NCBI GenBank assembly: GCA_019155185.1
Contig: CM032817.1
Span: forward strand, 3,466,974-3,530,973
Length of the DNA: 64,000 nucleotides
Reading direction: 5' to 3'
From: Beaufortia kweichowensis
Lineage: Eukaryota; Chordata; Actinopteri; Cypriniformes; Gastromyzontidae
The notes under the pieces were generated by a model. That model made no database searches, had not been told where the DNA came from, and saw only the letters and a list, made by a program, of their open reading frames with translations. Shown piece after piece: positions 1 to 11,100 of this stretch. Both the position numbers and the translations under genes were made by a program. Position 1 is the first letter of the stretch, and each line of letters starts with the position of its first letter.

Positions 1-199
1 AGTATTGGGTTGTATTTTTTGCTAACGTTAAGTCCTTGTTTACCACATTTCAGAATATGTCTAAAGCACTGAACGCCACTGAAAGCTTTGAGAGTATATA
101 GGATTTTTGGGAATTTTGTCATTAAAAATGTTATGTGTTATATGATTAGTGAGTTAGATGTTTAGTGCGCAATATGTTTAGCAAATAAAAACGACTTAA

Positions 200-400
200 A
201 AATACATTAATAGTTTGCAGTTCTGTCGCCATCTTCTGGTGCAATCGCAGCGCCTCAGCAGATGCCGTCAACATATGACGTAGTGTCGCAAAACAGGAAG
301 TGTCGGGAAAGTAGTGGAACTGCTTAACGATAGTTGTACACAGATACACGTGTGGTCAGCGTTGTAAGTTTATGTATATTTTGTGACTCTGAATAGCTTT
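200..400 (+). promoter_or_regulatory. llph promoter and probable non-coding first exon
   Basis: This upstream stretch is richer in CpG than its surroundings. It carries a CRE-like half site (tgacgta near 276) and an ETS-type core (caggaagt near 295). A possible splice donor (gttgtaagt near 362) could join a non-coding first exon to the coding exon, whose acceptor ends at 694. The motifs are visible; the promoter role and first exon are inferred. The flanks (1-200 and 400-695) show no gene. Confidence 0.45.
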
Positions 401-695
401 AGAGATGGGATAACGCAATACTTAAATCGAAATCCATCAAATTATATGTCTGTAATCGCAGATTTTTTATTAATGGTTAGGAAAGCGTTTTTAAATGTGG
501 ACGTGGCTAACATGCTAAAAAGTGTCATGCATGTTTCTGGAATATACTAAGGGGGTTTTCAATAAACATTAAGAAACACTGGTATAAACCAAAAAAATAA
601 AGCTAATTTAAATACTAAATCGCTTCTTAAGTAACTGCATGTCTAAGGTGTTTTGTAGACACTCACTTGTTTTCTCACTTCAGTTTCTATTCAGG

Positions 696-1177
696 ATGGC
701 GAAGAGTTTACGCAGTAAGTGGAAGAGGAAGATGAGGGCAGAGAAAAGGAAGAAGAATGCCCCCAAAGAACTGACACGACTCAAAGCCATGCTGGGTCAG
801 GGAGAGAAAGGGGAGGTCACCATGAAAGATGTAGCCGAGATTGCCACAGTGGTGCCAGCTGAGAAGGTGAATGAGAAGCCAGATGATGTGGCCGTGCAGG
901 GGGAAGATGGTGAGATCTCAGATATTGAGACACAGTTTGATTTTTTTCAATTTAGTTAAGTTACACAAATATAGTGTCATATATATTGTGCCTAAATGTA
1001 CATGGTTGACGTTTTGAAGCAGATGCTGGTAAGATGGAGCTAGACAGTAAACGCAACAAGAAGACAATGCTGGATAATCAAGGACGGTATCCTGTCTGGA
1101 TGAACCAGAGGCAGATTAGGAAGATAAAAGCTAAACGTCAAGGGAAACCCATCAAGAAGAAAGGCATTGCCTGGTAG
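696..1177 (+). CDS. llph: Protein LLP homologue (nucleolar, ribosome biogenesis-associated)
   Basis: Two coding exons, 696-909 and 1023-1177, join in phase 1 across a GT-AG intron to give 122 residues, close to the human LLPH length. The ATG follows an acceptor (ttctattcag) by one base. The N-terminus MAKSLRSKWKRKMRAEKRKK is the strongly basic LLPH signature. The second exon has the conserved DNQGRYPVWMNQRQ segment, and the protein ends KKGIAW, like the vertebrate family. In mammals the protein is a small basic nucleolar RNA-binding factor linked to ribosome biogenesis and neuronal growth. A lysine-rich middle and no membrane segment fit nucleolar localisation. The gene faces hcls1 tail-to-tail. 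An in-frame ATG upstream at 639 lies in the intron and is not the start. Confidence 0.95.
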
Positions 1178-1427
1178 ATGACCTGGCCTGTTTATGTATG
1201 GACTACATTCCTGTAACTTCTGTACAGGAGCTATGCTGTGTGTTATTGTGATGTACAGTTTGTCTAATTCTGTGGACTGTTTATGCAGCCTTAGGCAGAT
1301 CAGCGAACACTGTTTGTTGATTGTAAATGTAAGATGTGATTGGACCAATCACAGGTTCTTCAGTTCTCTGATCTATCTTCACATTGTTAGTCTTCTCAAT
1401 TCAGCATGTTACATGACCGACTCTCCC

Positions 1428-1433
1428 AATAAA
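1428..1433 (+). terminator. llph polyadenylation signal
   Basis: A canonical AATAAA lies about 250 bases after the llph stop codon and is the first one downstream on this strand. The 1178-1427 stretch is therefore the likely 3' UTR. Confidence 0.7.
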
Positions 1434-1859
1434 ACACAGATAAATATATCTCTCTCACTCAATTTAAACATGTTTTTCCTATTTTGATACTTGTCACTAT
1501 TATGATCTGCTTGATCTTGAAGTTGTATAGAAATGCAGGTGGAGTAATCATGGATGATTCATGTTTTTTCCCATAATAAATACAATATACTTGTACCTTA
1601 CGCTTGTCATTTATTTTATGATGCACAACATTGAATCAGTCAATGAAGAAACACTGGATTACATAAGGTGCAAGCATAAGCCAAAGGCTTATTAAAGTAT
1701 ATAAACCTAGTTTACAACAAGTGTATTTCAATACCACTGATTTAAGCCTTTTCAAATTAAAATGAATAAAAAGGAAATTATGATAATGTCATTCTGTACA
1801 TGTTTGTATATTGAAAAATGCAATAGAATATTTTTGGATATGTTCAGACCAGAATACTG

Positions 1860-1865
1860 TTTATT
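1860..1865 (-). terminator. hcls1 candidate polyadenylation signal
   Basis: TTTATT on the plus strand reads AATAAA on the minus strand, about 200 bases past the hcls1 stop. A second one near 1608 is an alternative. The 1440-1850 interval between the convergent ends of llph and hcls1 shows nothing else. Confidence 0.45.
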
Positions 1866-2063
1866 GGGCAGTACATACTGGCAAGTAAACACTCCCAATA
1901 TTCCTTTTTAAAATATCAAAACATCTAAAACTGGTTGTTATGTGACCTCATCACATATGTGAGAAGTTACGATATGTCCAGTTACTATAGTGGTAAAAAT
2001 ATGCATTTTTTGCATTGTTTGTTCAAATAATGTTATATTTGGTTATGGTCAAATAATGGTTAA

Positions 2064-5000
2064 CTACATGAGCTGCACAAAGGTGGCGGGAAACAGGCCT
2101 GTGTGCCCGTGACAAGTTCCTTTCCACCAACCCTCATCCACCATCTCAATGTTGGTGATGATGTCATCTGGCATGAAGGAGATCTCATCACTGGCCTCTG
2201 CAAGAGATTTATATTTATAACACCCAGGAGGCAGAACTAAAGGCATCCATTAAATCAGTTATTATGAGTCAACACAGATACACATAGAAATAATTCTGAA
2301 AATAAAACAATGAGAAAAAAAATGGACATATAAACATGATATGGTTGTACATACCTCCTTGGTAATCATAAATGGCCACAGCTGACTGTCCAACACTGAG
2401 ATCTTCATAGTCATTATCAACAGCTGGAGAAGAAAAATTATCAGACAAATTATTAATGTTATTAAATACATGATTTAACTGAAAAATGTTGCACACAATA
2501 GAATTAGTTACTCAAAACATTTATGACTGACAATCATTTTTATTTTAGCAACATTGTTCAAAATGTCTCATCTTATGTTCCATAGTACAGTAGTAAGTCA
2601 GTATTAAAAAAAACTTAAGGCCATGTAATTTTGGGATAAACTATCCACTATAAACTATCACAATAAAAACCAAGTATTCATAATTATAATAATTTCTCTT
2701 CTATACACATTATTTTACTTCTAGTTATTACATGCTGTTAGTACCTGGAGGCATGTATGAGCCAACATCCTCATAATCCTCTTCCTGTGGTAGAGGGGGA
2801 GGAGCTTGATCAGGATCTGTTTCCTCCAGCTCTTCTTCCTCGATCAGGTCAGTTGAGCGTGGCGGCAGAGATGGTGGTTCTTCATAGTCAGGCTGTTCCT
2901 CATAGTCAGGCTGTTCCTCATAATCAGGCTGTTCCTCCACCTGTAAATGCCCACAAAACAGCAGATGATGTTACGATTATGTGTTACAATATTTTTGTGT
3001 CATTTTAATATAATATTCCATTCATTAATGTGGTCTTGCCTGTGGCTCTGGTTCATCTCTGGGAATCTCAGGCAGTTTCCTGGGAGTCTGTGGAGGCTTT
3101 TGGCAAGTCGGTACAGGAGGAGGTTTCTGTCTCTCTTCCTCTTCCTCATGTCTGCTCTGCTCCTTGAAAATATAACGGTAAAAAAAATGTATGTGGGTGT
3201 TTTTTTTCTTGTTGTGCATTTTGTACTTTGTGCAAATCTATCTATATCTTTATCTATATATATATATATGTACACACATATATATACACACATGTGTAAG
3301 TGTGTGTGGTAAAGGTGTATTTAAAGACATATGTAGACCTGTTGTCTGTGTCGTGCCTCTTCCTGTTCTCGTTTCTCTCTGGCGAGTCTTCTGGCTCTCT
3401 CCTCCTCCGCCCTTTTCTTGTTCTCATCATCCGAGGCTTTTGCCATGTTCTCAAACCGAGCTTTCAGGTTTCCAGCTCCAATAGTTGCTGCAAGCACCAG
3501 CAAAAGATCAATAAGTCTATATTCATCCCAATAAGTATTCTAACCCTTAAACTACACTTAAAAATGTATGTAATTTAAGTTCACTTTCTCATAACTATTT
3601 TTAAATCAACCAAATATGTTTTTGCTTCTTTTTAACCCCATGTTTTGTCATTTAAAACATAATATAAATTTTTTAAAAAGTGTTTTGTTTAAAAAGTGCA
3701 CCTCTGCTATATTTTGAATTTCTGTAGTTTTTTACAGTGAATCTCATTAGATATTTAACCAATATTTATGACAAAAGTGACCCATCATAACAAAAGACAG
3801 GTTAAGATGCACTTACAGGGCTCAAAAGCTCTAGGTTTTTCATAAGATGATGACGGTGATTCCATGTCTTTAAATGAAACTGCACTCTGTGTGGGAATAA
3901 CATTGCACATTAATCAATAAATTGCTGAACATCTGATACAAACCAGCAAGTAAATAATATTGCAATGTCTCTTAAAGGCACCTTATCCATACGATCCTCC
4001 TCGACTCCATAACGGCCACCAAAGCCCTTGGCGTAGTCTGAAATGTATAATGACATTTATGTTATTTATCTGTTTTATAAAAACACATGCCTTAATGTTT
4101 ATAGCCAGTTAGTTTAACACATCACACAATGTTATAATATGAGCATTATTTACATTCTATGCTTGACTTGTTAATATCTATATTCATAACACACTCTCTT
4201 CCACCAAACGTCATATTTTACACCAATGCCCTTGACATAATCTGGGCAATGCACAATAGTTACAAGAGTTATTTTAAGCGTAATAAGTAAAAGGTTTAAA
4301 AGCTACCTTTTTGTGACTGATGTTTCTCTGTTTGACCTTTATAGTCATAACCCAAAGCAGCCTTGTCAACTTTTTCTTTTTCCACCCCATATTTTCCACC
4401 AAAGCCTTTTGCATAGTCTAGAAGAAAACCAGAAAGTTAATGTAAAAGCAGAAATAAAAGTTGACCAAAATGCTGGTCAATATCAGAGATCTTACTGACC
4501 TTTCTGCGATTGATGTTTTTCAGTCTGGCCTTTGTAGTCGTAACCCATCGCAGCTTTGTCAACTCGTTCCTTCTGCACACCATACTTGCCACCAAAACCT
4601 TTGGCATAATCTTGGTGAGACCAGAAATGTAGCAGTTAGACGCATGCAGGAAATGACTGCTGGAATGTGTAAGACTTGATTAAAAAAGTAATTCACCCAA
4701 ATATGAAAACCGATTTCTTACGTGTCTCATGACTATTTGTTATATGCGTGTTTCATCACGAGACACGCGAGAACTAATAAGTTGTTGTAAATGTGATGTC
4801 ATATTTGTATTTAGCACACTGATCTGCATGTATGTTTACATGGATACGTGACATACTGATTGCTAAATAAGCTCATTTTAATAATTAATCGCTTCAACAT
4901 TTTGGGTCCCACATAAGACGACGACATGATATTATTTGAATTTAAGGTTTGAGTTCATCATTACCTTTCTGAGATGCATGTTGTTGCACTTCCCTTTATA

Positions 5001-6323
5001 CTCATAATTCATAGCAGACTAGTGAATAAAAAAGATACACTGTGGAGTAACGAACACATCTGTGAAAAATGATATGTGATTTATGATAAGGACAGTAAGA
5101 ATGTTTTTAACCTTGTCAACACGGTCCTTTTGCACTCCAAATTTTCCCCCAAAACCCCTTGCTGCATCCGTCTGGGATGAGTGATGCTCTACCTGTGCAA
5201 CATAGTCGTGTCCTAAAGCACCCTGGGAAAATTCAACACAGTATGTGAATAGAATAGCCTTGACAATGGGAAATTTAATTTGGTGTCTGACATGAATATT
5301 CAGCAAAGGAACTGATTCAGAAGATCAAGAACAGAATCATGTTGTATGTAATAAGTTGAAAAACTCACTTTATATGGATTTTTGAATCCATATAATTATT
5401 CCTTTAATCATATTGTTGTTTCTGAACTAATACTTCGTACTAATACAATACTTCTTCAAACAGCAGTTGCGATTATTACGCAATATGATTATTACAATCT
5501 AACCTTGTCCATTCTATCTTTCTCCACTCCAAATTTCCCTCCGTAGCCATAAGATGCTTTAGGACAGTTCTCCATCTCTTTCTTCTTAACCACCTCATGT
5601 TCATGAGACACCTTATTCCTCAGTTCTGCAATACTGCACACAAACACAGACGCACTGCATGTTACAACATGTTACACATTGCAACGTAGCACATTTGTTG
5701 TAGACTCAACATACACACCCAGAATTCTTCGCAGCGCTTGCATTCTAATTTCACAATTCTACGTTAAAGCCTGTTGACTCTTTAAAAGCATGTCAGGAAC
5801 AGAAACAAACAAATATAATGTAAGCCTGCAGTTGTCACTCCATATTAGGAAATGCAACTTAAGTCAGATGCTTTTCTACTTCCTATTTCCTCCTTCTGCA
5901 GTGCAAGGCGGTGCCATTACGGTCACTTGCATATTTTAGATATTAATAACAATATGGAAAGGTTTATTTAGTCATGCTTTAAGTGGGGAAAAATTGAGAA
6001 AAGTACTTATATAACCTCATGTGTTCTTTACGACCTGATCCTTCAATGGTCTTGGCACCCCATCTCTGTTCTTGCTCTGAGACATCATTCTGAAACACAG
6101 CCATGTATACTGTAACAGTTTTTTTTATGATTTGTAGTGTATTAGGGCCTTAAATCAATAAAACAAAAATCTTAATCATTTGAATGAGGATGTTTAATGT
6201 GGAAACGTTTGTGCTTTTTTTGTTTTCAGGTTTGCTTACCTCAAAATTAGGATCCGTCTCCCAGTCATCTCCCTCTGCCTCTACCTTCACATTAACATCA
6301 TGTCCCACCACTGATTTCCACAT
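2064..6323 (-). CDS. hcls1: Haematopoietic lineage cell-specific protein 1 (HS1, cortactin family)
   Basis: I trace 14 coding exons: 6240-6323, 6016-6089, 5504-5633, 5112-5222, 4965-5018, 4500-4610, 4307-4417, 3982-4037, 3817-3886, 3339-3487, 3040-3162, 2745-2940, 2355-2423 and 2064-2197. The start MWKSVVGHDV is the cortactin/HS1 N-terminus, with an acidic GDDWETDPNF Arp2/3-binding motif. About 4.5 copies of the 37-residue actin-binding repeat follow (YAKGFGGKYGVQ...DKAALGYDYKG), then a coiled coil, a proline-rich PPSLPPR stretch, Tyr-acidic repeats and a C-terminal SH3 domain (AVAIYDYQG, GWWKGTCHGH, LFPATFVQL). HS1-type features (CHGH, PPxLPPR) favour hcls1 over cttn. HS1 promotes branched-actin assembly downstream of tyrosine kinases in blood cells. 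Oddity: exon 4965-5018 is 54 bases where phase requires 55, so the frame breaks there. With that base the product would be about 490 residues (human 486). The intron after 3040 uses a GC donor. Confidence 0.93.
2882..2935 (-). repeat. 18-bp tandem repeat encoding Glu-Gln-Pro-Asp-Tyr-Glu units in hcls1
   Basis: Three nearly identical 18-bp units encode EEQPDY repeated in frame, just before PPSLPPR. HS1 of mammals has acidic Tyr-containing phosphorylation sites in the same region. The near identity of the units suggests recent slippage or duplication, so copy number may vary. Confidence 0.85.
2941..3039 (-). other. GC-AG intron in hcls1
   Basis: The upstream exon ends CCACAG and is followed by gcaaga instead of gt; the acceptor is tttacag. 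Both flanking exons are in phase 0, and the joined protein reads on correctly from the EPQ codons to VEEQ. No GT donor in the vicinity preserves the frame. GC-AG introns are a known minority class with a strong AG|GCAAG consensus. Confidence 0.75.
3255..3295. repeat. TA/CA microsatellite
   Basis: A short run of alternating TA, then CA and TA dinucleotides within an hcls1 intron. No function is suggested. Confidence 0.8.
4965..5018 (-). other. hcls1 repeat exon with apparent 1-base deletion
   Basis: This exon has good splice sites (ttcactag acceptor, gtaatg donor) and begins with the codons for SAMNYEYKGK, matching a cortactin-repeat half. After that lysine the expected QHASQK ending appears in the +1 frame. 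The preceding exon ends in phase 0 and the next starts in phase 1, so 55 bases are required but only 54 are present. The missing base lies between 4988 and 4989, probably one G of a GG pair. It could be a sequencing or assembly error, or a true lesion. Confidence 0.8.
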
Positions 6324-6906
6324 CTAAAGATAAAGAGAGGAGAGGTTTTATTGCATAAACAAACAACATTTGAGTTTTTTATGCACTGGGCTTTAAGTGC
6401 GCACAAAAACTCGTATAGTTGTAAACGTTTATACAATGAACAATAGTGCAACAGTAAACAGTATTAGTACAGTGTAGTAAAGTGTCAAGTAAAACTTTAA
6501 GATCCTTGATTTATAGTTGAATTCATATATTTTGCATTATTTACAATGACGCGATAAAGTTGAAAATGAATTTTTACATTGACATTTTTTGTAGCCCACG
6601 ACGGCGTTAAATGTTGTTGCACTTTGCAATTTCCTCATTTTTCTCAAGACAAAAATTCGCTTAAAATTCTTTATTCGTACAAAAACTTCATCAAACTCTA
6701 ATTTTGTTAGTCATCAAGAATATGAATGTTAAAATATCTGCACAGTTACGTTAAAGGTAATGTAAAGAAATAAAGCAATTTGACTTCCTGAAACGAGTAA
6801 AGTTCAGGCAACTCGCGCATGTAGCAGCTATTTCCTCATAAAAATGATTAACAGTAAGTTTCATCGCTACTAACAACAATACAGACAGACAATAATGATA
6901 ACTTAC

Positions 6907-7080
6907 ATTATACTGCTTTAATCTCGGCCGCGTGTCCGTGAAGTATCAGTGCACGATAAACAGCAGTCCACACCTGCGCGCGTCCCGTACCGAAGGCGCG
7001 TGCGAGTCGTGAACGCCTTCACGTTGACGCGCAGCTGAGATTAATTGACAGCTGTCGAAAGTGTGTCACGAAAGCAAATA
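6907..7080 (-). promoter_or_regulatory. hcls1 non-coding first exon and promoter region
   Basis: A good donor (minus strand AGTATAAT|gtaagtt at 6906/6907) follows a GC-richer stretch with several CpGs. The coding exon starts with its acceptor exactly at the ATG (6323), so a non-coding first exon ending at 6907 is expected. The golgb1 poly(A) signal lies only some 30-150 bases further upstream, so this promoter abuts the end of the golgb1 transcription unit. The transcription start is not determined. The 6324-6906 intron shows nothing else. Confidence 0.5.
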
Positions 7081-7089
7081 CACCGCGTA

Positions 7090-8186
7090 TGTCTTCCCAT
7101 AAATAAACTTTATTTCCAAAAAATAGCCCCTACAACAGGGTAAGAGGAGGGAGAGGATCATTTACACAGATCAATTTACAGATAAAACACTCATCGGGCT
7201 GTGCTTAAAATCTCACTGTAAATGAAGACGACATGATCAGTTATTCACAATCTACTGCAGCCCTATCCAGCCCAAACAGATCAATATTGACAGTAGTAAT
7301 GATAGGAAGTCGGTTCTGGCTCAGAAACTGACATGAAAGCTGAGCATTAAATCGCTTATCTTACAAGAGGTACAGAATCAAAATATTAAAAACTAATTAA
7401 TAATCAAATGAACCAAGAATATTGATTTAGGCCATCAGGAGCGAATACAGTAAATAGTAGTCCAGGTCGAACAAACGTGTAGTGTGTTGAAACAAAAAAC
7501 AAACACCAAAATAGCAAATATATCAAAAAAATACAGATTAAAACAAACAAATAGAAATGACAGTATTGCACCAAGCTGGCAAACTATTCTGCCATGAAAA
7601 AAGATTAGAAACTGTTGAATTAGACACGTCGAGACACTTCTGAAAGATGTTTAACATGTCTTGTCTAGCAGAGACGTACAGTATTGGCATCAGCTCTTCT
7701 ATTACATTTCATCTGAATGTTTTGATTTTATAAATGCAAGATAACAATTTAACAAATTGCAGGAAGCTGGAATGTGGCCTGTTACATACTTTTTTATGCC
7801 TACTGTTGTTTCCTAATTCCTAATTAAAAAAAACATACAGTGTACAATTACAATTCACAAATTATATTTAAATCAAAGCAAAATCCTTCACTGATGAGAA
7901 GCTTCTTATTGGTAAAATAATGTCCTTAAGGAAGTGCTGGTAGTGCTCTAGTGTTACTAGTTTAAACAAGTCCCAATAAAAGTAGTTGGAAGGGATTTTG
8001 TCAAAAAGAAGCACTCGGATAAAAATAAACAGATTAGCTGTAACTTTGGTAAATAAGCCATGAAACATGTTTTTGTAAAAATGTAAATGGGATAACCCTG
8101 TGTTTCTTAATCAAAATGTTTTGAGTAATAAGTAAATGAGTATGTAACTGTCTCTCTCTCGCTCATTAAAGCGTGCTGGGTCTCTC
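7090..8186 (-). other. golgb1 3' untranslated region with poly(A) signal
   Basis: About 1.1 kb of AT-rich sequence follows the golgb1 stop at 8187 and ends at a canonical minus-strand AATAAA (plus 7109-7114). No other coding potential or repeat element was recognised in it. Confidence 0.65.
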
Positions 8187-11100
8187 TCACAAGTATCCTC
8201 CCATGCATAGCAGCAGCAGAACGTGAACGGTTAGCAGATAGAGTGACACCAGCAGAGGGGTCCGCTGACGAGAGCAGAACGCAACCCGCAGCATCCGCAG
8301 CAGCCCGGGTCCACCGCTGCGAGTCTGAGGGACATACAGAGAAATGAATGTTGTTTATAAAATTCCACTGAAAATATTAGCGCTACAGCATTTACAGTTA
8401 AATTGCACTGTGGATTTGTGTTTACTCGTGTAATGGCGCCCTCTGGTGGCTCAATCAGGACAGCAGTCTCTGACATCATCGCTTGAGATGCTGTCTGCCA
8501 CTCTTCCTCTGTGTAACTGTAAAGAATATAGAAAATAAATGGGACATTTCAGATTTAATAATGGTTGATAAACATTACGATTCATAGATTGTTAGAGTTT
8601 ACATGAAATGCCAATTAACCTGTTTGATATACTTGATTATAGGTTAAGAGTAAATGATCGTTTGAATAGCGTTGTTCATCCAAAAACGTTAAAACCGTGT
8701 GTAACACATTAAATTCTGTTTTTATTTATACAAGAGAAGTCATATAGATTTAAAACAACCTATATAAGAACTAAACAGGACATTTATTTAATCTGAGATT
8801 AGGGTTCAACCTTTTCAGACGATCCTGGGCAGCAATCAGTTCCTCCTCTACTCTCAGACGCTGTTCTGTCTCCTCATCCAGCCTGACAGAAACACACAGT
8901 ACAGAGATATTATTGTAAAGAACTAGGAACAATTTGACTATGTTTGTTGTTTTTCAAATATATTTTTTGCTTAAAAATCTACAACTATATATGGTTTCAT
9001 TCTGTTAAAAAGGAAAAAGGGTTTCATCTGTAGTGTTAAATGAACCAAAAAGGTGTACTAAAACATGCTTCAGAAATATGTGTCATAATCCTCTCAAATA
9101 TGGTATAATATGCAGTATGCAAGCTAATAGTTTGGGAATGTATTCATGATAGGGCTGCACAATATATCGAAATTATCGCTAATGTGCATATCGCAAAGGT
9201 TTGCAATAAATGAGTGAATCAATTTTACTACTTAAAAAAGTAACGTATGGTCAAAATTTTAGGCCGAAGTGGATAATATAGTAGCTGGCACATGGATGTT
9301 AGTTTGGATATGCGTGCGTGTGCATAATAGTGTGCCGTGCGCATGCTCTGATGCAAGACAGACAACAAGCCGCAAAGCTTTCATAGCCAGCTGATGCTTT
9401 CTATGAAATATGAAACTTACATATTTTAATATCATTTAAATAGGCTCTAGAAAAAGAAATATCATATCGCGTTTCGCATTATTTAGCATATATATCGCAT
9501 TTTGCTTTAATATCATGCAGCCCTAATTCATGACTGCTATGAGGGTAGCATGTGTCACAGGTGTTAAATGATGTGAATCAGTATAATTATTGATGAAACT
9601 GGCAGCAGTACCTTCTCTGGAGTTCAATACACTCCGCTTTATATCCCTCATTGTGCTCCAGAGGGCCTCCAGGGGCAGCGTCTACTGCAAGACCTCCCTA
9701 CACGAAAAAAACTGCATGCTTTAACACCTTAAACAACAACACAGATAATGGACAGTACCTCTTAACCACAAAGAAACAACTGCACACGTTACATAGACAG
9801 ATTATAAAACTATTTGGGTTTTATAATCTCGCTAAAACTAAGCGGTGAGTACTGTTTTTACCTGTCTTTGTGTATACTCGTGCCGTTGTTTGGACACCGC
9901 CGCCTCCTCCAGCATAGCAGTGAGCTGTCGTACCTGTTGGTCCCTGTCTGAGAGGGTGGTGAGGGTCTGCTGCTTCAGGAGCTCAGCCTGGCCCTGCCAG
10001 TCCATCCTCTCTAGTCTACACAATGAAAAACATTTTACTGAAGCTTAACTGATGTTTATGATACTTCTAGTGTCTAGTTGCATTATATAAAAAAACACAA
10101 AAAAACTTTGTTGCATCGACAACACAAAATTAAGTTCAAATCCAACAGATCAAACACAAACAAAACAAAGGTACATATTGGTCAAAAAGTGTTATACTGA
10201 GCAGTTCTTGGCCAGAAGCTACAAAGTGGACCAGACTTGGTCAAAAGCTCTACCTGAGCATCTCCAGTTCCTGTCTATCTCTCTCCATCTGTGCTTCTCT
10301 GTCCCTCAGCTCTGCAATGATCTTTTCTCTTTCCTTTGTGCTTTTCCTCTCTTCCTCTAAAGCCTGAGAAATTTCTCCTGATCCAAGTCGATCCAATTCA
10401 GAACGCTGCAACCGCAGTTGTTCCAACTGAGGAAAAATGTCATTTTTTGGTTAAACATTACATTGACTAATGGTAAGATTTAGAAAAATCATAAGGTAGA
10501 GAATAATATAGGACTACGTACCATCCTCTCCCTGTCGTTCTGCAACGCCGATAGTGCATTTTTTAAACTCCACACTTCTCCTTTCGAGCCACTAGGAGGA
10601 GATGGTGAATGACCTGTGCGGTTTATTTCATCTAATTGTAGTCTCAGCTCCTTGGCCTCGTTAACAGCCTGATCTCTCGTGTCCTGCAGAGAGGCCATGG
10701 CTTGACCAAAGGACTGGTTCTGAGCTCGAAGCTGAACTCCTGCCTCCCTCTCCTCCAGAAGCTGCTGCTCCATCATCAACAGGTCTCGTGCCAACTCCGC
10801 TACCCGTTCCTCTGCCGTTTCAGATTCGGTTCTTAAAATACCACTCTCCCATTTCAGCTCCTTCAGTTCTTTGCTATGGGTAGCCTGGGCCTCCCTCTCC
10901 AATTCCAAGGTTTCCTCCAAGTTAGCAATGCGCTTTCTAGCAGCTTGGAGCTGCTCTCTTAGCTTCTCAACCTCAGCCCCCGGCGCATCGTGTTTATCAA
11001 CTTTATCGCTTCCTTCACTTGCCTGGCTCAAGATTTCCCGCTCCACTCGCGATACCTGTCCTTGTGCAGCACTTTTTTCCAGAGCTCGAATATGAATCTC

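Noticed and set aside
639..695. Upstream in-frame ATG of llph adding 19 residues
   Set aside because: It lies before a clear splice acceptor at 694 and the added residues are not family-like; the conserved MAKSL start is at 696.
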